Shown here: piece by piece, positions 54,329 to 63,152 of the stretch
Layout: every line of letters starts with the position of its first letter
How positions within the stretch are numbered: the first letter of the stretch is position 1
Source of the DNA: Canibacter zhuwentaonis
GTDB lineage: Bacteria; Actinomycetota; Actinomycetes; Actinomycetales; Microbacteriaceae
Length of the DNA: 64,000 nucleotides
Reading direction: 5' to 3'
Assembly: GCF_018531145.1 (NCBI RefSeq)
Contig: NZ_JAHDSZ010000004.1
Coordinates: 100,842-164,841, forward strand
Position numbers and translations under genes: made by a program
Notes under the pieces: model-generated
Told to the model about the DNA's origin: nothing
The model's input: only the letters and a program-made list of their open reading frames with translations
Databases searched by the model: none

Positions 54329-54860
54329 TTTGGTATTGGCATTGAATCCGTATGCCGCTTTTAATAGTTCGATTTTATCGTTATTGATGTTTTAAAGAAA
54401 AAAAAATCAGCCAATGCTTCGGTCTTAAATGGGTAGCTTACCCTTTTCTTCATTTCATCCGTAAGCGGCCTTTTCCCTGAGCATATATTTTGTGGATATT
54501 CAACATCCGAAGTGTGCGAAAAAAAAGTTGCTGCCGAGTACATCGAAAATGCCGCGGACAAGCTTTGCTTGACTGCTCAGATTAGGTTTACATACTTTCA
54601 ATAATGGCAGGCAACAATCGGAAAAGTTCATCTACTTCCCCCGCTCTTGAAAAGCCCCAGAATTTGCCCCATAAGCCCCAGAATTCAAAACTTCATGCCC
54701 CATTTTGTAAGTGTACTTTATAGATGAAGGCAATCAACGGACCTCTACTAAGGATTATAAGGCGTAAATCATCGTCATTCAACGAAAATACGCGCTAATC
54801 CTTCTAAAAGTTCCCTGTAAAATGTCTTCAAATATAAACCAACGAAAGGAGCTGACAACA

Positions 54861-55004
54861 ATGGCAAAAAACACCAAACAGACCAGCCACAAGGTTGCGA
54901 CTAAAGCAGCACGCATCTTGAACGACGGTCGCTATTCCAAGAATAGCAAGTCAGTAGCTGGTAGCGCACTCGCGCAAACCAAGCCTAGCAAGCACAGTAA
55001 GTAG
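54861..55004 (+). CDS. Small basic protein
   Basis: A 47-aa, very basic protein from ATG 54861 with AAAGGAG at 54845-54851. The sequence KNTKQTSHKVATKAARILNDGRYSKNSKSVAGSALAQTKPSKHSK is Lys/Ser-rich. Similar short proteins occur in mobile regions of Gram-positive bacteria, to my recollection, with no known function. Upstream, 54562-54820 shows no gene. Confidence 0.65.
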   Translation: MAKNTKQTSHKVATKAARILNDGRYSKNSKSVAGSALAQTKPSKHSK

Positions 55005-55115
55005 CGTTTGCACCACTGGCGGATGGTGACCTGTTTTCAAGAGTGAACAACCTGTCCGCCAGCCCTTCGGGGCATGAGAATTTCGGGACAACGTCCCATC
55101 AACAATTGTAAATCT

Positions 55116-55264
55116 AAGCCTGATTTCGAATAGGGCGAGGGTTTGAAAAGAGTCTCGTTTGGTTCTAGTGACCAAGCATGGGCACTTTTTACACCTTCTC
55201 TTTTGTGCGCCCTGAATCAGGCTTCATTTCAAGAGTCGGTGTAGTCATTATACCGGCTCTTTTT
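55116..55264 (+). ncRNA. Candidate structured RNA ending in an intrinsic terminator
   Basis: AAGCCTGATT (55116-55125) pairs with AATCAGGCTT (55215-55224), and GGGCG (55133-55137) with CGCCC (55208-55212), closing a region of about 100 nt. A strong terminator follows: AGAGTCGGTGTA (55232-55243) pairs with TATACCGGCTCT (55249-55260), then TTTTT. It may be the 3' region of the small basic gene or a separate RNA. Confidence 0.4.
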
Positions 55265-55328
55265 CATTTCCTCGCTCCTTATCCGCAGGTCAGGCTGAAA
55301 AGGAGCCAAGAAATGTCCAACAAAGCAA

Positions 55329-55777
55329 ATGATCGATGACCTCACGCGCTGGACAGATGACATCAAAGAGTACGTCTTAGGGCGCGCTATATCAGGCAAA
55401 GCACGGTCTGGCTTCAAACTGGTCGAAGGCAGGTCAAACCGCAAGTACACCAACCTTGATGCCGTCGCCGATGCCGTCAAGCAAGCTGGTTTTGACCCAT
55501 ACGAGCAAAAGCTCTTAGGTATCACAGCCATGCAAAAACTCTTAGGCAAGACACGATTCGATGAGCTTTTAAGCGCATGGATCGAAAAGCCCGCAGGAAA
55601 ACTCGCACTTGTGCCCAAGGACGATAAGCGTACAGCACTATCCACCGCCAAAAACAAACACTTGCTATCACCGACTTTAACGAAACCCTCGCGCGCAGAC
55701 TCATCGAATCCATTCTCATAGACGATGAAGGCTATACCGTATCTTTCAAATCAGGCACAAGCCTACACATCAACTAA
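55329..55777 (+). pseudogene. Fused remnants: DUF2800 phage protein and serine-recombinase tail
   Basis: Residues read from 55329 match the C-terminus of phage DUF2800 proteins (GFKLVEGRSNRKYTN; LLGKTRFDELLSAWIEKPAGKLALVP). Near 55661 a different frame takes over and encodes AITDFNETLARRLIESILIDDEGYTVSFKSGTSLHIN, which resembles the C-terminus of large serine recombinases (compare FEFKSGM of the 43694 remnant), with stop at 55775-55777. It lies beside the intact 3' end of the methyltransferase gene. Confidence 0.65.
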
Positions 55778-55797
55778 AACCAATCCCGAAAAAACCT

Positions 55798-55834
55798 AAC
55801 GGTCGCTCCCAATACAGGATGCGACCGTTCTTTT
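55798..55834 (+). terminator. Intrinsic terminator after the recombinase tail
   Basis: AACGGTCGC (55798-55806) pairs with GCGACCGTT (55821-55829), followed by CTTTTAT. The rest of 55835-56031 shows no gene. Confidence 0.8.
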
Positions 55835-56031
55835 ATGCCACTACAAAGCAGATGACCTTATGTTATCAACCCTAAACACTCAGCAAAGCAAAATATCAAT
55901 CTTGCACACTCGAGGTCACACAACACAAAATCGAGAGCCAAGCACCTAAACTAGACTTGTTCCCACAAATACACGCTGTGCGTGAAAACGCTACTAGCCA
56001 CAACCTGTAGAACAGGCATTCTAGCTGGATA

Positions 56032-57306
56032 CTACCCCTTGTGCGACAGCAAACACACCGTCTCAAAATGATGCGTATGCGGGAACATATCGAGCGCGCT
56101 AATCTTAGTGAGGTTGTATCCGCCAGCAGATAACAGCTGCACATCGCGGGCAAATGCAACGGGGTCGCAGGCAACGTACACAATGTTCGCGGGCGCTAGC
56201 TCGAGCAGGTTTGCGCACAGCGCAACACCCAGGCCGGTGCGGGGCGGATCCGCTATCACCGTGGCGCGGTTGAACTTAGCGCGCACGCTCGCTGGCGCAT
56301 TAAGCATATTTTTGAGATAGTGTTCGCACCGTGCTGAAATGGGGCGCGCGCCACTAAACGGAGCAAGGTTTTCGGCCGCGAGATCGGTTGCAGATTCAAC
56401 AAATTCCACGCTCGTGATGCGCGCTTTAGAATCGGTTGCGTGAATAAAAGCGGCGCTCAACAATCCCACTCCGCCGTACAGGTCAAGGTTGTTTGCCTGC
56501 GGATCGACCGCATCGCCAAGCTTGGCAACAATATCGGCAACCTCGCTAAAAAGCCGTTCCGCGGCGGCATAGTGCACTTGCCAGAAATCGCCCGCGCGCA
56601 CTTGAAACGGGGTTCCGAGCACGTTTTCGAGCACGGTGTCAGCAGCCCCGGCGGTTTTTTCGCCGGCGTAATTAACCAGCATTCGCGGATCATCGGCGCT
56701 CGGCGCAAACAGATCAACACTGCTCGCCCCGGGAAAGTTTTCTTGCAAAGGCGCCATAGAGTTTATTTCCGCAACAGCCAGGGGCAGGGATGCAACCGGA
56801 ATAACAGTGTTACTGCGTGCGGCATAGGGGCCGAGCTGCCCAGTTTCCCTGTCCACGTGCAGTCTGACGCGGGTGCGCCACCCCAGCTCGGCAGGGTCGT
56901 CAGTTAGCGGCATAACTGGCACAGTGGGTAGCTTCTCGGCCGGTATTTTGCCCTGGCGCGTGAGCGCATCCGCCAAAATATCGGATTTTAGCGCCCGCTG
57001 GTGGGCGAGCTGAATATGCCCAAATTCGGCGCCTCCAACCCTCTCGGCTGGGTCGCGCAGCACGCTCGCCTCGACCCAGATATGCTCCTGGCGATGCGGC
57101 GACGGTTCGAGCACTCGCACAGTTGTGGCGCGTGCAAACTTCTTTTTAACCTCGCCCACGCGCGCGGTGACGGTTTCGCCCGGAAGCGTGTCGTGCACGA
57201 AAAAAACGCGTCCGTCGTGCCGCGCGATGCTCACCCCGCCGTGTGCTATTCCTGTTATTTCAAGGGTTAATTCGTCGCCTACCAGGGGGGATGTGTGCTC
57301 TGTCAT
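56032..57306 (-). CDS. 23S rRNA (uracil-C5)-methyltransferase, RlmD/RumA family
   Basis: A 424-aa enzyme. An N-terminal TRAM domain (LTLEITGIAHGGVSIARHDGRVFFV) binds RNA. The methylase part has YGGVGLLSAAFI, the ADPPRTGLG motif and the nucleophile Cys in YVACDPVAFARDV, ending FPHTHHFETVCLLS. The Cys residues that ligate an iron-sulfur cluster in E. coli RlmD are absent (VGGAEFGHIQ). Its 3' end is the island boundary and is duplicated within the island; the gene itself is complete. It diverges from maf. Confidence 0.9.
   Translation of the reverse strand: MTEHTSPLVGDELTLEITGIAHGGVSIARHDGRVFFVHDTLPGETVTARVGEVKKKFARATTVRVLEPSPHRQEHIWVEASVLRDPAERVGGAEFGHIQLAHQRALKSDILADALTRQGKIPAEKLPTVPVMPLTDDPAELGWRTRVRLHVDRETGQLGPYAARSNTVIPVASLPLAVAEINSMAPLQENFPGASSVDLFAPSADDPRMLVNYAGEKTAGAADTVLENVLGTPFQVRAGDFWQVHYAAAERLFSEVADIVAKLGDAVDPQANNLDLYGGVGLLSAAFIHATDSKARITSVEFVESATDLAAENLAPFSGARPISARCEHYLKNMLNAPASVRAKFNRATVIADPPRTGLGVALCANLLELAPANIVYVACDPVAFARDVQLLSAGGYNLTKISALDMFPHTHHFETVCLLSHKG
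56043..56112. repeat. Copy C: the native att-like sequence at the gene's 3' end
   Basis: The last 80 bases of the methyltransferase gene, encoding ISALDMFPHTHHFETVCLLS, are the sequence repeated at 39331-39400 and, as halves, at 41453-41466 and 44368-44410. Confidence 0.85.
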
Positions 57307-57377
57307 CCTCTAATTTTCGCATTTGCCGCTGAACGCGTGCCTTAAAGCCGCCTTTGTAGTACAGTTACAATATAATT

Positions 57378-58010
57378 GTGAAATTATTTTTAGCCTCGAC
57401 CTCTGCCGCGCGTAAAGCGGTGCTTAAAAGCGCGGGAATAATTCCCGAGTGCTGTGCTCCCGACTGTGACGAGCCCGCAGAGGTTTTGCGGGCGGAGCAA
57501 TCACTGCGGCGCAAGCTAACTGCGGCAGAAACTGTTGAACTGCTCGCACGCTTGAAAGCACACAGCGTGATCGGGCAGCTGCCCGATCGTAGCGGGCTGG
57601 TGCTGGGCGGTGACAGCGTGTTTATGCTCGATTTTGAGGTGCTCGGCAAACCGCACACAGCGGATGTTGCGCTGCGTCGTGCGCAACAGCACCGCGGGCG
57701 CACGGGTGTTTTGTATTCGGGGCATCACCTGCTCGAGGTGAAAAACGGTGAAGTTGTACAAGAAATATCACTCGTGGACACCGCAACCGTGCGGCTCGCC
57801 GCGGATCTGACAGATGCCGAATTGCGCGCATACATTGCAACAGGAGAGCCGCTTGAGCTTGCCGGGGGCTTTGCAATCGACGGTCTCGCAGGAGCCTTTA
57901 TCGATAAAATTGAGGGCACACCCAGTTGCGTTATGGGGTTATCGCTGCCTGCGCTGCGGCAGATGGTAAACAAGCTGGGCTTAAACTACACCGAGCTGTG
58001 GAACGCGTAG
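57378..58010 (+). CDS. maf: Maf-type nucleoside triphosphate pyrophosphatase
   Basis: A 210-aa protein from GTG 57378. The opening LFLASTSAARKAVLKSAGI is the Maf substrate-binding SxSxxR motif, and the middle has GLVLGGDSVFMLDFEVLGKP with the conserved D-S-V. Later come TGEPLELAGGFAIDGLAGAFIDKIEG and the C-terminal GLSLPALRQMV. The family hydrolyses non-canonical or excess nucleotides and affects cell division. The next 230 nt hold no gene; GCTAGCRCCTGCGCG occurs twice (58073, 58114). Confidence 0.9.
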   Translation: MKLFLASTSAARKAVLKSAGIIPECCAPDCDEPAEVLRAEQSLRRKLTAAETVELLARLKAHSVIGQLPDRSGLVLGGDSVFMLDFEVLGKPHTADVALRRAQQHRGRTGVLYSGHHLLEVKNGEVVQEISLVDTATVRLAADLTDAELRAYIATGEPLELAGGFAIDGLAGAFIDKIEGTPSCVMGLSLPALRQMVNKLGLNYTELWNA

Positions 58011-58240
58011 CGCGGTTTTTGTGCGTGGTCAAATAACAGCTGCGCGGATGCGCACGGCCTGGCTGCGGGGACGCTAGCACCTGCGCGGTTACGCCCCACA
58101 CGAGCGCGTGAATGCTAGCGCCTGCGCGATATCGCAGAGCCTGGGTGCGAGCTACGCAAAGTGCACAGCAACAGTTGCACGATCGCGCTAAGCAGGGGCA
58201 CCAGCGGCACAAACCGGCAAATCCGCAACAAAAAAGCCCG

Positions 58241-59017
58241 TTAAAACACCTCAAAATTACCGGTCACGCGGGTGCGTCTAATAAAGAACTTCCACAGCAC
58301 AAGAGCGGCCAAAAACCACCCGCTGCCCAGCGCAATTGCGAGTGCCGTTTCGTTCCAGAACTCGGGCATCGCGGCCAGGGCAAGATGCCTGCCGGCGGCA
58401 ACTATGTGAGTTGGCGGCAGCGCCAGGCAGAGCGCCTGCAGTGGCGCGGGAAACACGCTCACCGGGGCGATCATGCCGATCATAATCGGGAGCGCAAATT
58501 CTGCGACGTTTGAGACGGTAAGGCTGTTTTTAAGCCACATACTGAGCGAGCCGAGACACGCGCCAAATCCCGCCGCGCTAAGCGGCGCAATCACGATAAG
58601 CAACGCAATCAGGGGCAGGCTTTGCCAGTTAAAATTCACGCGTGTCACCGCCATGCTCACCGCAAAACCAAGTAGCGCGGTTGCCGAGCTAATTCCGGCG
58701 ACAACCGTGTACCGCCCAAGCCAGCTGAGTGCTAAATTACCGTGCGCGGTGAGCAGAAAAACGGTTACGCCCTCAAAACGGTCGGTTGCAACAAGAGACA
58801 CGATTGAAGTTGCGGCAACTATCGAGCTTACGCCAAGCGCAACGGCAAAGGCTGATTCGAGCGAGGGGCTGGCGGATCCGCCGCTAGATAGCGCCAGAAA
58901 GAACAGGGTCAAAAGGCAGGGCAGGATCACAAATTTAACGGCTATTGTGAGGCGTGTGCTGGCTTCGGGCAGGCAAGCGCGCGCTATTTTAGCGGAGTTG
59001 AGAAATACACTGATCAT
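58241..59017 (-). CDS. ABC-2 transporter permease, second subunit
   Basis: A 258-aa permease with six hydrophobic helices. I chose ATG 59017 because it overlaps the upstream stop as ATGA, a coupling arrangement; the frame is open 30 codons further upstream. PIMIGMIAPVSVFPAPLQALCLALPPTHIVAAGRHLA is the family's C-terminal helix-loop. It forms a heterodimer with the preceding permease, energised by the ATPase at 59754. Substrate unknown. Confidence 0.82.
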   Translation of the reverse strand: MISVFLNSAKIARACLPEASTRLTIAVKFVILPCLLTLFFLALSSGGSASPSLESAFAVALGVSSIVAATSIVSLVATDRFEGVTVFLLTAHGNLALSWLGRYTVVAGISSATALLGFAVSMAVTRVNFNWQSLPLIALLIVIAPLSAAGFGACLGSLSMWLKNSLTVSNVAEFALPIMIGMIAPVSVFPAPLQALCLALPPTHIVAAGRHLALAAMPEFWNETALAIALGSGWFLAALVLWKFFIRRTRVTGNFEVF

Positions 59018-59751
59018 GCGAGCCCTAGCGTGCCGTCGCGGTGAGCGGCCAGCAGGGCGCGCCTGAGCAGATATTTTGAGGCCAGCAGGTAGATTGCGCA
59101 GACGCACACCACGTGCAAAACCCAGAGGGTGGCAGTTTGCACGGTAGCGGCCGATAGAATATTAACCGCCCCGGTTAGCGGGTGCAGCAGCGCCAGCGGT
59201 TGCAGCCAGCCGGGCAGCGCGGTAAACGAAATTACAAGCCCGGTTAGCATCCACACCGGCGTTAGCAGCAGCGGCTCAAACACGATCGCGTTGCGACTGC
59301 GCACAAATATTGAGGTGAGAATAATAGCGGATGCGGCACAACTTAGATATGCCGTTGCAAGTGACACAAGGCTCGCGGCAGTGACGGTAACGCTGCCCAG
59401 CAGAATAAATTCGCAGCAGATACTGATGGGAATACCCAGCAGCCCGATCGCGGTGGCCGCCAGGCAGAGCGAGCTAAAAACCGTTGCCGGTGGCAGCGGG
59501 CTTATTGCCAGATGCTCCAGAGTGCCCTGAAAGCGCTGGTAGCTGATAATGCCCATCGCGCAGATTGTGCTCGCCCACAATCCGGCAATTGCCGAGTGCA
59601 GCCATAGCCCGTGCTGCGGCGCAAAATCGTTTGCGAGCGCCGATAAATAGAGAAACATGAAGAACGCCAGGGGAGCGAGCGCCGCTTGCTGCACAAAAAA
59701 TCCGGTGCGCATCAGCACCTGCAGCTGAAAACTGATTAGTTTTAATAGCAT
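59014..59751 (-). CDS. ABC-2 transporter permease, first subunit
   Basis: A 245-aa membrane protein with six hydrophobic segments. GIISYQRFQGTLEHLAISPLPPATVFSS is the ABC-2 permease motif after helix 2, as in antibiotic-exporter permeases. It is encoded 2 nt downstream of the ATPase and overlaps the second permease by 4 nt. Together the three genes form an exporter of unknown substrate. Confidence 0.85.
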   Translation of the reverse strand: MLLKLISFQLQVLMRTGFFVQQAALAPLAFFMFLYLSALANDFAPQHGLWLHSAIAGLWASTICAMGIISYQRFQGTLEHLAISPLPPATVFSSLCLAATAIGLLGIPISICCEFILLGSVTVTAASLVSLATAYLSCAASAIILTSIFVRSRNAIVFEPLLLTPVWMLTGLVISFTALPGWLQPLALLHPLTGAVNILSAATVQTATLWVLHVVCVCAIYLLASKYLLRRALLAAHRDGTLGLA

Positions 59752-59753
59752 GA

Positions 59754-60845
59754 TTAGGCACCCGTGTTTTCTGCCTCTGGCGGCGCGCTGTGCTGGGCTG
59801 TGTCGGCCTGTGCCCGGTTGGTATCTGTCTGTGCTTGGGTTGCATCGGTCTGTGCCTGAGCTGCATCGGTCTGCTGCGCCGCGCCCGCCTGCTCCCTGTC
59901 AATAAATGTCAGGTAGGCTTCTTCGAGGGTCGCCGCCCGCGTGTGCACAGCCAAAATACTGCCCGCAAAAGGCGCATCGCCAAAATCATAGGGAGCGGTA
60001 ATTCCGGGCGGCCAGGTTAGATCCGCAGTCCAATACCCGGGCTGTTTTGCGGTGCGGATAGTTTCCGCCCCTAATTTTTGCAGCTCCGGCAGCGGATCCG
60101 CTGTGCAATCCAGATGCAAGCTGGTCACTTCACCAACTCTCGCGTGTTTTTTGATCTCGGATACCGTGCCTTTTGCGAGCATCCTGCCGCCGGCAATAAT
60201 CATAACGGTGTCGGCGAGCTCGTCGGCCTCTGCCATTTGGTGGGTGGTTAGCAGTGTGCCGTGCCCTAGCCGGACTGTTTCGCGCACCAGCTGTTTTAGC
60301 TCGAGTGCGCCCTGCGGGTCGAGCCCGTTTGACGGCTCGTCGAGTAGCAGCAGTTTGGGTTCTGTGATAATTGCGCGTGCTAGGTGCAGGCGTTGTTTCA
60401 TACCGCGCGAGAAGGTTTCAACTTTACTGTTTGCGACGTGCGCAAGCCCAACCTGTTCGAGCAGGGCGTGCGCGCGCTGTTTGAGCTGTTTGCCGCTTAG
60501 ATTTTGTAGGTTGCCAAAAAACATTAGGTTGTGCGCGGCGGTTGTTCTGAGATAGAAGCCGCGATCTCCTCCGAGCGTGAGCCCAATTTCGCTGCGCGCG
60601 CGTTTTGTTTCTTTTACCGCGTCGTATCCGGCTATTGTGATTGACCCGGCGGAGGGCTCTAACAGTGTTGATGCCATTTTAACGGTTGTGGTTTTACCCG
60701 CGCCGTTTGGACCCAGTAGCGCAACAACCTCCCCGTCGCCGATGCTAAAACTTAAGTCTGTGACGGCGTATTTTTTATTCCCGGTGTAACGTCGGGAAAC
60801 CCCCTCAAAAACCAGGGGATATTCAGAAGTGCGTGTTTCAGACAA
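59754..60845 (-). CDS. ABC-2 exporter ATPase with repetitive C-terminal tail
   Basis: A 363-aa ATPase. Walker A is LLGPNGAGKTTTVKMAS, the signature ETFSRGMKQRLHLARAI, and Walker B LLLLDEPSNGLDPQG; TLLTTHQMAEADELADTV is the H-loop. The type is the daunorubicin/multidrug ATPase group. A C-terminal tail of about 40 residues is made of imperfect repeats (AAQTDAAQAQTDATQAQTDT, then NRAQADTAQ), coded by GC-rich short tandem repeats at 59790-59880, and is not part of the family fold. Confidence 0.9.
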   Translation of the reverse strand: MSETRTSEYPLVFEGVSRRYTGNKKYAVTDLSFSIGDGEVVALLGPNGAGKTTTVKMASTLLEPSAGSITIAGYDAVKETKRARSEIGLTLGGDRGFYLRTTAAHNLMFFGNLQNLSGKQLKQRAHALLEQVGLAHVANSKVETFSRGMKQRLHLARAIITEPKLLLLDEPSNGLDPQGALELKQLVRETVRLGHGTLLTTHQMAEADELADTVMIIAGGRMLAKGTVSEIKKHARVGEVTSLHLDCTADPLPELQKLGAETIRTAKQPGYWTADLTWPPGITAPYDFGDAPFAGSILAVHTRAATLEEAYLTFIDREQAGAAQQTDAAQAQTDATQAQTDTNRAQADTAQHSAPPEAENTGA

Positions 60846-61088
60846 TGAGAAATCCTGAATCTACTTGTTGTGACAGAATCGGTATCTAGCTCGCGTAATT
60901 GCGCGTAAACAATATCTAACTTATTATTGCGCGAAAATGCGCAAAACGCAACGTGGGCGAGTGTGGGAATTTGTTATTTGGCGGTGGTGTGACGGGTGCT
61001 GCGGTTTCGCAGTGTTTAGGTGTTTACAGCGGGGCGGTGTACGGGGTGTTTGCCGGGCTGCGTGTGCTGCGGCACTATAGCGCCGCGT
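60846..61088. other. Intergenic region without a gene
   Basis: This 243-nt stretch separates two minus-strand operons and should hold the promoter of the ABC exporter. GTTTAGGTGTT occurs twice (near 61014 and 61088). I see no convincing promoter or terminator. Confidence 0.4.
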
Positions 61089-63080
61089 TTAGGTGTTGAT
61101 CCGCTTGCCGCGCTGTTGCAGCATCTTGTTGTATGCGTTTAGCTCAGCATCGCCGGAGCGCTCTGCCGCGCGATCGCTCCGTTTTTGCTCACGCTCGTCG
61201 GAGCGCGCCCACTGAATCGCGACTATCAGCACCAGCAGCAGTGTCGGCAGCTCTCCAATGCCCCAGGCGATTCCACCGCCAGACTGCTGGTCTGCGAGGG
61301 GGGCAAGCCCCCAGGTGCGACCCATCGCGCCAAACCAGTCGGCCGCGAGCAGCGATGTGCCAGTCATCAGGGTCACTCCGAAAAATCCGTGAGAAGCCAT
61401 GGTTGCCAGCAGAATAATAATGCGCACCGGGTATCCCGGACGGTGTGACACCGGATCCACTCCCACAAGCGAGAGCGAAAATAGGTAGCCGGTTATTAGG
61501 AAGTGCACGATCATCCACTGGTGTCCGAGGTGCGATTCCATCGCCCAGCGCAGTATTGGCGTGTAGTAGAACAGCCACAGCGACCCGGCAAACAGCGCCG
61601 CCGCCACAACCGGGTTTGTGAGCAGCCTCGCGTACGGCGTGCTAAGCAGCCAGAGCACCCACTCGCGCGCACCCCAAGAACCGTCTTTGCGCTTTGGCAC
61701 CACACGCAGCAGGAGGGTGACGGGCGCTGCGAGCACAAGCAGCAGCGGAATCAGCATTGTAAAAAGCATATGCCCCATCATGTGCACACTGAAAAGATAT
61801 GCCTCGTAGGCGTTTGTGAAGCCGTTTGCGACAAAGCCGAGCACGAGCATTCCCAGCACAAAGCTGATCGTGCGCAGCGCGGGCCAGCTGTCACCGCGGC
61901 GGCGCAGCTTCACAACGCTGGTTATGTACAGTGCTGTTGCAAGCACTGCAACCATGCTCCACAAAAGATCGAATTTCCAGACGGTTAGAGCTGTTTCAAA
62001 GTTCAGTTCGGGAGGCAGCGGATCCCCTGTGAGATATTCCGCGGGAGTAATTTTTGCGCCGGAGTTTCGGGCAGGCTCGATTGTGACCGGTGTGCGGGTG
62101 CGCCCGAGTGCGCCAGAAAATCCGCTAGCTACGCACATAACCGCGATTTCTGTGAGCAGCAGCCAAATATAGCGGCGCTGCCAGGCGTGCGGGTTTTTGG
62201 TAATGCGGTTAATAAAAAATAGGCGTTGCGCGGCCCCGTAGCCAAGCAGCAGCAACAGGGCTGCGCTTTTGAGCAGCAGAATTTGCCCGTACCCTGTGGT
62301 GAGCAGATCCGCGGGGGAAGACAGGCGGATAAACCCGTTCACGATCCCCGAAAAAGTTACCGCGATGGCCGCGAACAGCGCCAGTGTGGAGTATCTGCGC
62401 ATCAGCGGCGCAACGCGCGGCGGTTGCACCACGGGCAGCAGCACTGTGACGGCTATTAACGCGCCAACCCAAACAGCCGCACCGCCGATGTGCAAAAACA
62501 TTGAGTTTACTGCGAGGCTGTGACCGCTCGCTCCCGCCGCGTGCCCCTGCGCGGCGAGCGGTAAAATCGTGAGAGTGGCGGTTATGAGCGGCACTAAAAG
62601 CAGCTTGCGGGAGCGGATCGCAAAACACAACACGGTTGTTACCGCGGCCAGCAGAATGAGCAGCAGCCACAGCTGCCCGAGCTCAAACTCGGTTACGAAC
62701 TGCGCAAAACCAGCGCCGAATTTGGCATCTGCAGAAAACGCCTGACTGCTCACGTCGACGTATGTTGTGATGAGGGTAACTAGCCCGGATATTGTAAGCA
62801 CTGCCGCACTGCCCGCGGCTATGTTGAGCGCGCGGATCCACTCCGGCTTTTTAGGATCTAATGCCCACAGTGCGATAATTATGCCCCCGAGCATAATCGC
62901 CAGCGACATATTTACGGTTAGCCTGGCTGCGGGGTTGAGATACCGCACAACCGCCCCGGGATCCAGCAGCTGTCGGGGAGCGGCGGCGCCACCTATTGTA
63001 AGAGCTGCCAGCAGCGATAGCGCAAGGGCGAGCAGCAGCACAACGGCTGCCGGGGCTAAAATATGCGCGCTTTTATTCAT
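61089..63080 (-). CDS. CopD-CtaG fusion: copper transport and cytochrome c oxidase assembly protein
   Basis: A 663-aa membrane protein with about 16 helices. The N-terminal half (residues about 1-330) is CopD-like (HSLAVNSMFLHIGGAAVWVGALIAV). The C-terminal half is the caa3-oxidase assembly domain CtaG, with YEAYLFSVHMMGHMLFTMLIPLLLVLAAPVTLLLR, PILRWAMESHLGHQWMIVHFLITGYLFSLSLVGVDP and later HGFFGVTLM. The His/Met-rich helices suit copper handling. Such fusions are typical of actinobacteria and deliver copper to cytochrome oxidase. Confidence 0.92.
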   Translation of the reverse strand: MNKSAHILAPAAVVLLLALALSLLAALTIGGAAAPRQLLDPGAVVRYLNPAARLTVNMSLAIMLGGIIIALWALDPKKPEWIRALNIAAGSAAVLTISGLVTLITTYVDVSSQAFSADAKFGAGFAQFVTEFELGQLWLLLILLAAVTTVLCFAIRSRKLLLVPLITATLTILPLAAQGHAAGASGHSLAVNSMFLHIGGAAVWVGALIAVTVLLPVVQPPRVAPLMRRYSTLALFAAIAVTFSGIVNGFIRLSSPADLLTTGYGQILLLKSAALLLLLGYGAAQRLFFINRITKNPHAWQRRYIWLLLTEIAVMCVASGFSGALGRTRTPVTIEPARNSGAKITPAEYLTGDPLPPELNFETALTVWKFDLLWSMVAVLATALYITSVVKLRRRGDSWPALRTISFVLGMLVLGFVANGFTNAYEAYLFSVHMMGHMLFTMLIPLLLVLAAPVTLLLRVVPKRKDGSWGAREWVLWLLSTPYARLLTNPVVAAALFAGSLWLFYYTPILRWAMESHLGHQWMIVHFLITGYLFSLSLVGVDPVSHRPGYPVRIIILLATMASHGFFGVTLMTGTSLLAADWFGAMGRTWGLAPLADQQSGGGIAWGIGELPTLLLVLIVAIQWARSDEREQKRSDRAAERSGDAELNAYNKMLQQRGKRINT

Positions 63081-63099
63081 AATTAATAGTGTACTTTTT

Positions 63100-63135
63100 T
63101 CTAAAGGCCCAGAGAATAATCTCTGAGCCTTTAGA
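63100..63135. repeat. Strong hairpin between HU and ctaG genes
   Basis: TCTAAAGGC and GCCTTTAGA, extended by AGAGA/TCTCT, form a 15-bp stem with one C-A mismatch. The T-run (63094-63099) lies on the wrong side for a minus-strand terminator. A second stem, GTTAAATAA/TTATTTAAC (63140-63161), overlaps the HU stop codon. Confidence 0.55.
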
Positions 63136-63152
63136 AGGTGTTAAATAAACGC

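Larger units (their letters stand above)
32870..56031. mobile_element. Composite defence island inserted at the 3' end of an rRNA methyltransferase gene
   Basis: This stretch is visibly more AT-rich than both flanks and is filled with restriction-modification, GIY-YIG, DUF262, AlbA and AbiEi genes plus recombinase remnants. Its right end coincides with the stop codon of the RlmD/RumA-like gene. Copies or halves of that gene's 3' end recur inside (39331, 41453, 44368). No intact integrase is present. The left edge, near 32870, is set by composition only. Confidence 0.75.
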
